NCBI GenBank assembly: GCA_016806645.1
Contig: JACSYO010002159.1
Location: forward strand, 11,860,827-11,924,826
Direction: 5' to 3'
Length of the DNA: 64,000 nucleotides
Source of the DNA: Ophiodon elongatus
Taxonomy: Eukaryota; Chordata; Actinopteri; Perciformes; Hexagrammidae
Shown here: piece by piece, positions 20,899 to 31,666 of the stretch
Numbering within the stretch: the stretch's first letter is position 1
Layout: each line of letters starts with the position of its first letter
Notes under the pieces: generated by a model
Told to the model about the DNA's origin: nothing
What the model saw: only the letters and a program-made list of their open reading frames with translations
Databases searched by the model: none
Translations under genes and position numbers: made by a program

Positions 20899-22038
20899 AA
20901 AAATAGGAAGAAATTGTTTCAACAAGCCAAACATTCACTGCACTGTTTCTTTTTCTGTGATAATATTGGTGGCAATGTCTTGGTGTGCATTGTGATTTAG
21001 TGCAGTATTTATTTTTTGTCTCACCTCTACAACAACTTTATAAGCGTGGGGACAGGACGTGTAGTAAACCAGCAGCACCAGCTGAAGTAGGACCTTCGGC
21101 CTATGTTACAACGCTCTTTTAGGCTGATTTACAAAGAGAAATAAAATGTATTTTCTGGACTGCTATGATTTTTTTGCAACCTATGGACACAAGGCAAACA
21201 ATTAGGATAGAAAATACTGTTAATAAGCATCTATCCTTTAGCTACCAATTCCCTTGTGGCGGCAGATATTTTTTAGTTAATACAGCATCAAATAGCACTA
21301 CAATAACATAGTGTGGTCACAAGATGAAACAGTCAACCCTGTGGTACACAGGAGCTTTCCCTAAATCTTGACTTTTAGCTTACTTCCTCTAGATTTTCAA
21401 CTTAAAGAAGGTAGATATAACAACATCTTTAAATGTTGAGTTAAAGTGTGCCACTTGTTCCCCACTATCAGCACATTCCAATAAAATATTTTTTCTGCAT
21501 ATATGTTTTTTTCTGTACACTTATCTTATATGCTACCATAAATTGAGAGCTTGCTGCTTCCCTTCACACAAAAGATTACTGCAGAACTGGCACAATACCA
21601 CCACATGACATCATCACGTCAGGAAAAGGACTTCAGTCACCTCACTGTCAGAGATGCAGTGTCCCAAGAACAGCCAAAACCTTCACCGAATGCTCATCCT
21701 CCAATGGAACTGGAATATAGACACCAAAACAAGATCAGAGTGTGGAAGTTGGTGCCGTTTATCTCCATTTATCTCATTGTAGTCCCGATTGATCCACTGG
21801 TCCGAAGGATCCTGGGGTTGAAGTCGACTACATAGAGCCAACTGGTTGGACAAAAAGCATCAACAACCAGTGTTTGGTCTCCCTTTGTTCAAATGCACCA
21901 GTATTCATTACATAAGCCTCACACAGATGTACACTCACATGCGTCTCACTTCGCCTGTCCTGAACATGCATTAAGCTGCAGTCAAGGAGGGCAAAAGTGC
22001 TCATCTTCACTTCCTCCTTGATCTCCTAACTGTGGTTC
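20899..22038. other. dusp14: probable dusp14 3' UTR and flank
   Basis: No other gene is seen. The first AATAAA on the minus strand below the dusp14 stop that I can find is at 21,008-21,013, which would give a 3' UTR of about 1 kb. The 94-codon plus-strand frame at 21,551-21,835 is unassigned. Confidence 0.45.
21008..21013 (-). terminator. dusp14: candidate polyadenylation signal for dusp14
   Basis: TTTATT on the + strand, i.e. AATAAA on the minus strand, about 1,025 bp after the stop. Position only; no transcript evidence. Confidence 0.35.
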
Positions 22039-22668
22039 TTAAAGGCCCCAGTACGGAGCCATGCTCCTGCGTTCCCTCTCATAAACATCAGGTATGACCC
22101 CGTAGGGCGTCTGCACCATCTTAACAGAGTTTCGACCAAACAGCTTCCTCTCGTACTCGATGAGCTGGCGCCAGAAGCCCCCGTTGGGCCTGATGATGGG
22201 GCGGCGGGCTTTGACCCAGGCGTGGGCCTCGGCCAGAGACACGCGGTGATACTTCATGAGGTACGCCAGACACAGAGAGGCCGAGCGGCTCACCCCCGCC
22301 GCACAGTGCACCAGCACCGCACCTCGCTTTCGTCCCACACTGTGGATCTTATCAGCCACGCTGTCGAAGTACAAGGAGATGGGGGAGTGGGGCATATCCG
22401 CCAGAGGGACCTTTACATACTCCATGTGAGGCCAGTTGAAGTTGGGAAGCTCGATGGTGGCGTTCACCACACAGGTGATGCCTTTAGACAGCAGCAGGCT
22501 GCGGTTGGATGCTACGTTCCCTCTGCTGAGGAAGAGGTTGGGGGTGATTTGCGCAATGCCCCCCAGCAGGCTGCCGTTCTCGGGAAGCAGCCTCGGAACC
22601 AAAGTGGGCACCATGGAACTACGATGGTGGTGGTGGTGGTGGAAGAAACCTTGGCTGTGGGAACCCAT
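22039..22668 (-). CDS. dusp14: dual-specificity protein phosphatase 14
   Basis: 209 residues plus stop in a single exon. Dusp14 (MKP6) is a small atypical dual-specificity phosphatase with no kinase-binding domain. Known family members dephosphorylate MAP kinases and TAB1 and dampen T-cell and NF-kappaB signalling. The catalytic loop HCAAGVSRS is at residues 121-129 with nucleophile Cys122 and Arg128; the general acid is Asp91 in PLADMPHSP. The family segments NATIELPNFNWP, WVKARRPIIRPN and VKMVQTPYG and the C-terminal PYWGL are all present. Human DUSP14 is 198 residues. The extra length is an N-terminal extension with six histidines at residues 10-15. The first ATG has A at -3 and G at +4. 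Met19, with a poorer context, is the alternative start. Confidence 0.97.
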   Translation of the reverse strand: MGSHSQGFFHHHHHHRSSMVPTLVPRLLPENGSLLGGIAQITPNLFLSRGNVASNRSLLLSKGITCVVNATIELPNFNWPHMEYVKVPLADMPHSPISLYFDSVADKIHSVGRKRGAVLVHCAAGVSRSASLCLAYLMKYHRVSLAEAHAWVKARRPIIRPNGGFWRQLIEYERKLFGRNSVKMVQTPYGVIPDVYERERRSMAPYWGL

Positions 22669-23561
22669 CGTGGAAGTAAGTAGCCTTCAAGAAGGATGCC
22701 AATTTTTATTTTTTATTTCTTTTAAAGCAAAACCTTCAGCAGCCCAGAGTCATAGTAGTGCAGCCAGCCAAACAGTTCCTGTAACACACAAACACATTTC
22801 CCTTTCAACCTTTCAAGCATACAATCACTTCCCAAGGACGAGCAACGTCATTGTTGTTTGCAAAGACTAAAGAGTGCTACATTTCTTTTTTTTTGGGTGG
22901 CATTATGCTGACAGTTGTTTCCAGTGAATGTTATTCTGCAGTCTTTAAAAGAAAGATAAAACAGTTTAAGATCAGACAATAGTTCCCTAATTAAAAAACC
23001 TGCTGCTGTGACCGACTGATCCACAGTCTTCACTTTACAATTACATCAAAAGGTTTTCGTGAATGGACAGATGACATTTTTTTTCCATCTCCGCCAGAGA
23101 GATCTCTGCTGTACGGTTCTCTACATCCAGGTTGAATGGCCTCCTTGCAACACCGAGACGTGCCTCCCTCTGCCATGTGAGCGCAGACCCCCTGGAGGCG
23201 TGCACGCACCTCATCTCATGTTCATCCATCCACAGCCCTCACATACAGATTACATCTCCCGTCTCTTTGGCTAGTTGATGTCATTTTGGTACCAAATGGA
23301 AAGTAATCATGTAAAATATGATTACGTCAAAGTGTTCGGGTAAAACACTTAACTTAAGCAACACTATTTCAGAACTTTGTTAATCTAACTGCATTTCCTT
23401 TTTTGCAAAAAAAAGAGGATATTCCATTTATGAGCGCATGAAGGAAAATATCTTATATTAACCGTAGCGTGACATTTCTGGCTGCACTGTGTACGATGGA
23501 AACACCCTCCTGTGTGAATACTTTAGTTATCAGGAGAGCGCTCACAGCTCCGGGCGCTACT

Positions 23562-23696
23562 TCACACACTGTTGCACTTGTCGTGCGTCATCCACACCTT
23601 GTGCACCAGTCCGGCCGGCAGGTCTTTTTCTTTCAGTTTCTGCTCCAGTCTGGTTAACAAGACACACGGGTCAACTGCTTTAAACTGGAACTCAAC
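23562..23696 (-). other. unassigned exon-like open frame
   Basis: 135 nt from an acceptor-like site (TTGTTTTTCTGCAG on the minus strand) to a stop. It encodes 44 residues beginning VEFQFKAVDP, with a charged middle (LEQKLKEKD) and ending DKCNSV. The composition looks coding, but I recognise no family and can place no upstream partner exon. It could be a terminal exon of a small gene inside the dusp14 intron, a repeat remnant or chance. Confidence 0.25.
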
Positions 23697-24554
23697 CTGC
23701 AGAAAAACAACAACAACCTGATCACCTGCGGAGAGACTGCCAACACGGATTGGGATTCTTCTCATTCATAAATTGTAACAAAAAAACTATGTGAATTTAA
23801 ATACATTTGCACGACTGACAATACGATGCAATTCTGCTGGTAGATTTGTGATTTCTGCTGCCTCATCCTTTAAATCAGTTAGTCTCAAGCATCAGGGTCA
23901 TGGTGTATTATTTAACAAGATAGAAGCCAAACTAGAATTATTTGTGCTACACAAAATTATGCATTTTTCCAGAATTTGCCAGAAATCTAATTAATTACTG
24001 AACAATTGTTGGTTCAAATGGTCACAAGTAGATCACAAGTCAGACGGGTTGGGAACCAAATTTAAATGTAACATAGCAAAAGGCCAATATAAAGAAGGTA
24101 TCCAGAACAAGTCAAAATACATGTTAATCCTAATCTTCAGAAGGTTTTCAGCTTCAGTGTTTCATCGTCACCTTTCTCTACACGATCAGAGCTTTGCCAC
24201 CTCAGCATGGTCTGCTTCTCTTTCCAAAAATCAACGAGAGAAAAAAGGATCAAAAGCTAAAACAACACCCTCCTCCCTACTCGCTCAGGCACAGTTTCTC
24301 CCGATTGCCAATTACTCTGCACTTTGACTCTGAAATGGTTGCCATGATCCACCTCCCTACACACCATCGCCACTGGTGATGAGACAACAAATACAGCGCT
24401 CCAGACTCCGGGAATCAAGTGTGACCATCAAACCAAACCAGGAGGTGGTCAGAGAAGCACTACTACATAAGTCCTACATCAGTGCTATGGTAGTGTGTGT
24501 TGTACATTGTTAGAGCAGAGCGAAACCTGTGTAAGCCTTTGTCTTACTGAACTC

Positions 24555-24842
24555 AAACAATTGGTTGATTGATGATTGATAAAAAAAAAAAGTAATCAGC
24601 AACTACTTTGATAATTAATCAAGTCATTTTCGAAGCAAAAATACAGAACATTCCCTCTAGTCAGAGAGGATTTGCTACTTTTCTGTCTCATGTGACAGTA
24701 AATTGAGTAAATATGTTTAAACTGTTGGTCAGAGTGTTTGAGGACATCAACATTTTTCCCTATTTTATTTTATTGACCAACTAAATGAGTAATTGATTCA
24801 TCTAGAAAAGTATCTAATTGATTATGTGTTAGTTGCAGCCTA
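24555..24842. repeat. AT-rich interspersed repeat (TTAGTTGCAGCC-ended family)
   Basis: Resembles a fish dispersed repeat with AATTAATCAAGTCATTTTCG and a TTAGTTGCAGCC end. Other fragments of the family appear at 18,598-18,690, 19,872-20,005, 26,545-27,218, about 42,985-43,050 and 43,285-43,370. Confidence 0.6.
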
Positions 24843-25059
24843 AACTTAGCACTAACAGCACAAATATTTTGAGAAACTAATTCAATATGGTAATCATACA
24901 ATTTTAAAAGGAAATGCATGATGTGTTTGATGTTAGACATCCGTTTGTGAACAGGGTTCATCTTACTCTAATCAATCAGTAGTGCTGGATCTGAAAAGAG
25001 AACTTTGACAATGTCCTGCATGCACTTTTCGGTCCAGCACAGGTGATGCAGTAATTCAT

Positions 25060-25083
25060 GATAGATAGATAGATAGATAGATA
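25060..25083. repeat. (GATA)n microsatellite
   Basis: About six GATA units. Confidence 0.95.
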
Positions 25084-26544
25084 ACATGTATAGCATCAGC
25101 TGAAATAGGTACAAACTCTGTTGCTACGGCAACCTAGTGACCACAGTATAAGACAGATGACGAAGATAAGGGAACAAAATAATCCCCTGCCCTCTCCAAA
25201 GTGCTGATGAACCACAGCGCCGGGCTTTGCTGATATTTGCTCCGTCCACATGATTATTTATACGACGAGCAGGGCAGGAGTGAAGCTGCAGAGAGCGGAG
25301 GAGGGAGAATTATGCAAAGAGAACAATCTACTGTAATGTTGGAGATAGTGTGAATACTGCAGCTCGCTGTCAATCAAATTCACTGTGATGATTGGTTCTC
25401 CAAAAAAAAGGAGGAAAAAAAAAACACGGAGGAAGGTCAGTGGCATTCAAAGGACAGCAGAGACGGGAGCATCGTTTCACAAATCAACCCATCATGTCTT
25501 CTTCTTCTGTTGATGTTACAAAAACAACCCGGCTATCAATCATTCAAGGTGGATCCGTCTACAGGTGGTTCCAACTCACAAATCTTCTTTGCACATCTCC
25601 GTCTCTCTCACACTCCCTCTGTATGGGGGGGGGGGGGATTCCTTGAGGGTCCAGTTCCACCTCCGCTAACACAAATTTGAAACATGACCCACTAGGAAAA
25701 CTAGAGCAGCAAAAACCTGACGACAACCTCACTCTCACAAGTCTTTACGGTAAAAACATCAACCGGACAACCTGATTCTGAGCTGAACCTCACATCAAAT
25801 TCTTGACCGACGCTCCTCACGCCACAGAATAAAAACAGTGAAACAGCAGAAAAAGGTGCACAAGCAGACATGCAGCCCTCATCGGCAGCTCTCAATCAAA
25901 AAGGCAATCCATCTACTCTGTCTGGGTGATCTCTGAAAGTGACTGCTGCCAACATTCTGGATAATTATCAGGAGAAAATGAGCAGCAATGACACAGCTTT
26001 TTACATCTATCTGAACACAACTGGGTGCAACTTTACAACCCACCAAACAAGGCTTCTGCGTAACAACGGTCGACTGCAAAGGGTTCAAAAGAGAGCATGG
26101 TCAACAGGAGTTTAGAGGCAAATTCCTCTTGAGCACAGGGTTGGGCTTTGGCACCTCCCTGCAAACAGCAGCGACTGGGTGCCGCTCACTCCAACCACGA
26201 TGTTACACCTCACACACAAACACAAGAGCCTGAGACACGCGGCCAGATGCCGTGTAGTGAGACATGGGGAGTGTGCAAATGCACTACAACACAAATACAA
26301 CACGGTGGCTGAAATGCCGTTGTTGTTTTCAGATAGATTACACCATGAAGCCTATTGCATGTAGCCATAGAAATCCATTTGGCTTAAAAAGCACATTTGT
26401 AGGAACAATTGCAGCCATTAGTGCAGCAGATGGATGAGACAGATAAATCCAGTGACTCTACTTTACGTTTAAACAATGACACGCTGTTCAGACCTAATGA
26501 GACAGACTTATTACCTACGACTGGTGCTGCAAGCAGTGATTATC

Positions 26545-27218
26545 GAACAGAGCTGAAACAATTAGTAAGTTCAATTATGAAATTAATCTGCAACCATTTT
26601 GAAAACCGATAGTTTTTATAATTTCTAAGCAAAAATACCAAAAGCCTTTACAAGCTCTAGTAGTGCTGGGCAATAATCAATAGGATTTATCATCTTTCAA
26701 TGGAACCATATCCTGATGAAATCATAGATCGCAATATCATGATACACAATTACATTGTCTAAATAACAACCACATACTAAATCAAATATATTTTGCACTA
26801 AAGTTCATAATTAAATGAGAAATGACTCAGTACTTCTCATTTGTCTTTAATTTACACAAGAGTATACAATACCATGTGGTTATTTCATATCGATTATTTA
26901 TTTATTTATTTAATTACAAGAAAACAAGCTTTATGGTGATGTATATCATTATCGAGAAATTAAATGACCTACATAATTACTGAATGATGTAGGTCTAGCT
27001 TCCTAAATGTGAAATGTACTGCTTTTCTTTGACATCTCTGATTTGAAATTGAATATCATTGAGTTTTTACTTTTGATCGGATGAAGAAAGCAATTTGAAG
27101 ATGACACCTTGAGCCCTGAGAAAGTCAAATGACCCTTTTATTGACAAATTAACAACTAACTGATGATATAACAGCAGATGTAGATTATTATACAGTTAAT
27201 GGTTAGTTGCAGCCCTAA
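26545..27218. repeat. AT-rich repeat copy interrupted by another repeat
   Basis: Flanks 26,545-26,655 and 26,998-27,218 belong to the TTAGTTGCAGCC-ended family. The piece between (about 26,660-26,990) begins TAGTGCTGGGCAATAATC, like a different fish hAT-type repeat. Confidence 0.5.
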
Positions 27219-27289
27219 TATCAAATATAGTTTATTCTAACTATTATGTGATGCCCATTACACATGTTTAGTCTTAAGCTCTGCACCAA

Positions 27290-27490
27290 TCAAATGTTAA
27301 GACACACCTTTTCATCAAATTATTATTAGAATTTTCGACATAGTAGATTTAAAAAAGTATTAACAAAGCAAAATATGTTTTATATTTCAGATTCTTCAAA
27401 GAAGCCACATTTTGCCTGGATGACAGCTTTGTACTTGGCATTATTTAACCAGCCAGCTTCACGAGGGAGTCACTTGGAGTTCGACCCTAT
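27290..27490. repeat. interspersed repeat fragment
   Basis: AAGACACACCTTTTCATC, TTCAAAGAAGCCACATTTTG and AGCTTCACGAGGGAGTCAC resemble a common fish repeat. Class not determined. Confidence 0.5.
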
Positions 27491-28017
27491 ATGAGCGAGT
27501 GCGTAAAGTTGACATCAAGACATCTTCCTCAGAAAAACAAAGGCTATTGTTCTTTTAGAGACTTTAAAATATGCACACGACCTCTTCGTGAAAGGAAGTG
27601 CGACACTGGCGCGTGTGAAAATGCGGAGCTTTAAGTGAATGAGTTGTATTATTTATGATTAGAGATGTTAAAAAGGACTGCTCCTGTGCGCACGGGCTGC
27701 TCGTCCCCGCGTGCTTGCGGCAACAGATTATTTTAAGTGTAAAAATATTAAAATTGTGGAATGTCAGTGTCCTTGTTTGAATGCGATGAAACTAAGCGAC
27801 ATGTGGCACACAGAAGTGTGGCAGGTGCCGCTCGTATCTTCAATTTCACCCATCTTACATCAGAAAACTGAACCGGTGGATAAATGCCTCTAAAATATAT
27901 ATTGAAATATGTTAATGCTTTGTTTGAATTTAAATTAAAAAAAAAAAATCTTATTCTAGATCATAATGACAAATGACAATGATAAAGTGCCTCCATCAGA
28001 TGTAAAACTCAACTTAC

Positions 28018-28190
28018 CAGTCGCCTCTCAGTCGGGCACAGATGGAGGTAATTAGAGCGCCTTCACCGACTGCAGCAATCCGGCGAGCTGATCTCACACT
28101 CCGGACATTTATCTTCAGTCAGTCCGCTCTCACAGACGTCCAGCAGGAGGGGAGAGGCCAGGGAGCAGGAGACCAACCACGACACTCAAC
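28018..28190 (-). other. dusp14: probable non-coding first exon and promoter of dusp14
   Basis: On the minus strand a relatively GC-rich stretch ends in GAGGCGACTG and then GTAAGTTGAG, a near-perfect donor at 28,018/28,017. There is no long frame. The position and strand suit a 5' UTR exon of dusp14. The transcription start is not determined. A GGTTGG (inverted CCAACC) lies near 28,175. Confidence 0.4.
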
Positions 28191-28302
28191 AACATAATGT
28201 GAAAGTCAACAGAAATACGAGCCATCAGTACATCCGCCTGCTTCTACGCTGACAGTAGCGGCGTGCACCCGGCAGCCCTGTATGAGGAGTGATCAGTGCC
28301 AC

Positions 28303-28343
28303 GAGGAGGAGGAGGAGGAGGAGGAGGAGGAGGAGGAGGAGGA
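28303..28343. repeat. (GAG)n trinucleotide tract
   Basis: 41 bp of pure GAG/GGA, just upstream of the probable dusp14 first exon. Poly-Pro and poly-Leu frames across it are artefacts. Confidence 0.95.
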
Positions 28344-28499
28344 TGAGGCAGCGACAGGCATGTATAAAGACCACTGGGTACAGCCTCGGAGGCGGCGGCC
28401 CATTCATTCTTATGAAAGTTGTTCAGTAGTAGTGTAGAATTCAAATGAAAATACCCAGAGGTTCTGACCTAAGCTTGGGTTATACTCTACTTGCCTTCA

Positions 28500-28840
28500 T
28501 TTCAGAGGGAAATATTTTAGTTTTTACTTCACTACATTCATCTGATAGATTTAGTTGGCCCACATATGCTCACTTTATAAAATGTGACACTGTTCTATAA
28601 TAAACTTTCCAACAGTAAATGATGTACTTAAAATCTGCTCCACCTCCAGCAGCTGTAACATCTAATAATATAACTCTGTGAAATATATCTTCTGCCCAAG
28701 TACTTATATTTCAATACTCTACGTACATTTAGCTTTTAATACATTTGTACTTTTAGGGAAATCTTGAATGGATGACAATGTTAAATTGTATTTTTACAGA
28801 GCTACTTTTACTTCAGTGAAGGGTACTTCTGCCACCACTG
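28500..28840 (-). mobile_element. hAT-like non-autonomous repeat, minus orientation
   Basis: On the minus strand it starts CAGTGGTGGCAGAAGTACC and continues with the TTTTACTT/GTAAAAGTA-rich text of a widespread fish element. A second copy lies at 52,633-52,802 in plus orientation. Confidence 0.65.
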
Positions 28841-29026
28841 GGAAGCATCTTAAAAAGGCTATACAATGTTTACAACATATATCAGCATCATAACATTCTA
28901 CAGCTGATGGGTCACTCACCACGAACGGTACCGTCACAATGTAATTTATACACTGAATATGATGCCAATAAAACTCAAAAAAGGAAAACGCATACTATTT
29001 TTCTGTTTACCATCAGGTCTATTATT

Positions 29027-29028
<2 letters not shown>

Positions 29029-29081
<53 letters not shown>
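29029..29081. repeat. (CT)n microsatellite
   Basis: 53 bp of pure TC dinucleotides, a polypyrimidine mirror repeat. Confidence 0.97.
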
Positions 29082-29083
<2 letters not shown>

Positions 29084-31623
29084 CATCAATTACTCCTCAT
29101 ACAGAGTTGGTGGGGGATCAAGTACCAGAGCACAATGCTGAAAACTATAGGTGAGAATCAACGAAACAAACCTCATGTCTGGTTGAAGAACCATCATAGC
29201 TGGACTGAAATGCATTTCACAATTCTGTCTCTTTCTAAACAAGAGACCATTTGTTTCCCCCAAAATGTTTCTGATGCTCTTTCTTTGAAGTGAGTGGAGT
29301 AAAATCTCTAAAATTAAGAATATCAGCAGGGCTGTAGCCAGTATTTTAGAAATACAGAGGTCACGAGTCCAAATTTCCCCAGCCGAAAACCCACCCACCG
29401 AAACTATTTTTGATTAGCTACCAACCAAACTGAGTATTTCAGGAAATCCCAAATAACAAATCCAAACCAGCCTTAAAACCCCCACAACACATGCAATATC
29501 ATGTCCATAGACCTCCAAATTCTGAGGACATGAGCTTGGTGTCCTTAATAATACATCCCTGCTTATACAACTCTAACCCGTTGAAATAAATCACCTTATA
29601 CATTTACTGTCTGACAGATAAATTAGCTATGATTGATCAATATGTTGACCGTTACCTTAAAAGAGGAAAGCTTTAACTAGAGACCATCTTGAAATGGGAT
29701 CACACCAGCCGCGATGTAAAAAGCGGGCCAGGGCCGTAAAGTGGGTGGGCCAAGGGCCCCTTCCCCTCTTCCTCCCACGGCATGCATACCCTGGCCTTCT
29801 TACTTCTGGCGCCCGACCTCACCCATCTTCAAACTCATTTTGATCTCAATACACAAGTTAGTTTCATGACTGCATCTTGCACGGTTGTAACGCTATCATG
29901 CTGACGACAGACAAATACAGAAATATAAACACAGTACTCAAACTGTGTATGCAGTTCAACAACCTGGTGTTAAAACACCAACCCTCACTCGTGTGTTATT
30001 TGCTACAAAAATCTATAGTTTTTTTTTCTAAACCTTCTAGCACACAGACAGCTGAACCTGATACGGTAGCTTCACATACAACACTTTATTTGAATGCCTT
30101 CAGGGACCTATGTGATCATTTTTGCAGGTCTTGAACTTATAAAACCCAGAGAGCAAACTCAGAGTTGGAGATGCAATAAACAATGCAGGCTCACACCCCA
30201 AAGTGGCAATATGTTTCCATTTCAGTTGTTATCTAATTGTTTTACGCACACTCAAATGTGCACATTACCAATTTAAATGTTGCCCCGACATGGTGAGCTA
30301 CAGGCGGGAATGGAAAACAAATATACTGTCTGTTATATAGGTCTGTTATTTCAAATCTCATTATGCCTTGCCCTGGAGGAAACCGCTTGATATCCCTGCA
30401 GACCTCGAGACTCGTCGACGTTTCCACCATCTATATGCCCACAATTGGAGACCTTCAAGACTGCAGCTGGGCTGTCTGTGCAGCCCTTTGTGTATATATC
30501 CGTGTACAAAACCATAATTAGACATGCCTTCCAAAGTCAATCCTATTTCAAAGGGCTCCTGGGGGAGATATTACACTATCCATAAACCCGTGGCCCCTGC
30601 CTCACAGTCACTCCTAATTACATTGCAAATTCAATCAACTGGAAACAAACAGCCGCAGTACCAAGCAACGCGAAACTGGTGCAAAGGTGACCGCCTGCAC
30701 AACGAGGGGAAAAAACTTGACACTGATTTTTTTTGACCATGTACTTAAAATGCCAGGCATCAAAGTTAGAGCTAATGTTGATTGAAATGCACATAAAGAG
30801 ATGAGGACATGGTGACGAAATGTACTGAATGAGCGAGAAGTGGAAAAAAGAAAAGGTATTTAAGAAGTGGCAACCTTGAATTTGAACAGTGAAATGTGAG
30901 CGAAAGATCGATAAGATGGATAGAGGGATAAGAGTGGGAAAGATCGAGCTGCGGGCTGGAGACACAATGACTGGGGTTCAGAGTGAAATGTCAGATGAGT
31001 CAGAGGCATTCTGGGAAGACGCTCCTGTTTAATATGGCTGCCATGGAGGCTGAAAATTTACAATGACACCATCACCGTAATAACAAGCACCTGAAGCCCC
31101 GTTCTGACAGAGCTGTCTGCTCTGAATGAAGCGGGTAGTGACATTGATTAACCCTGACCGCCTGTTACACAGAATAACTGATAGCCTCGACAGTGTAGAC
31201 GGTGATTTAACCATAAAATCCTTTGTACATCTCTCATACATACGGGCGTAATAACCTGTGCTGCTCAGATTTGTCACTTTCTTAGAGGCAGCAAAGACCC
31301 GTCAATCCCATTCAGGCTGCTTATGAAACATCGTTGAGGGAGAATGCGGAAGATGACGGCAAACACGAAAGCCGAAAGACACAAGTGGTATCTGGAAATA
31401 TTGGCACGCGCTAAGAGTCCGGGTGAGCAGTGTCGTCTGCTGATAAGTTGATGGATGATTAGCCCTGAGAAAGTAAACCAAAGACACACTGTAAATCTCC
31501 AAGAGGATCCCAGCTGGCTTGTAACACTAGAGACGTTTATTTCAGTCTGTGCTGATGTGGTTGGTAAGATGAGGAGAATGGAAAGTGTTCTCTGGTCAGC
31601 AGTGGTGGGGATGCTAAACCAGA

Positions 31624-31666
31624 CGAGCAGGAAGGAGGAGGAAGGAGGAAGGAGGAAGGAGGGGGG
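31624..31666. repeat. purine-rich GGA/GGAA tract
   Basis: Irregular GGAAGGAGGA units ending in seven Gs. Confidence 0.9.

Larger units (their letters stand above)
22684..28017 (-). other. dusp14: probable 5' intron of dusp14
   Basis: Bounded by a candidate donor GTAAGT (28,017 downward) and a candidate acceptor CCTTCTTGAAG just upstream of the ATG (AG at 22,686-22,685). Inside are repeat fragments (24,555-24,842; 26,545-27,218; 27,290-27,490), a GATA tract and an unassigned exon-like frame (23,562-23,696). Confidence 0.4.

Noticed and set aside
22222..22870. 153- and 144-codon frames antisense to dusp14
   Set aside because: Shadows of the dusp14 coding exon.
28225..28444. Poly-Leu and poly-Pro small proteins
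   Set aside because: Translations of the GAG repeat in different frames.
29029..29081. Ser-Leu repeat membrane-like segment in two frames
   Set aside because: Translation of the CT microsatellite.
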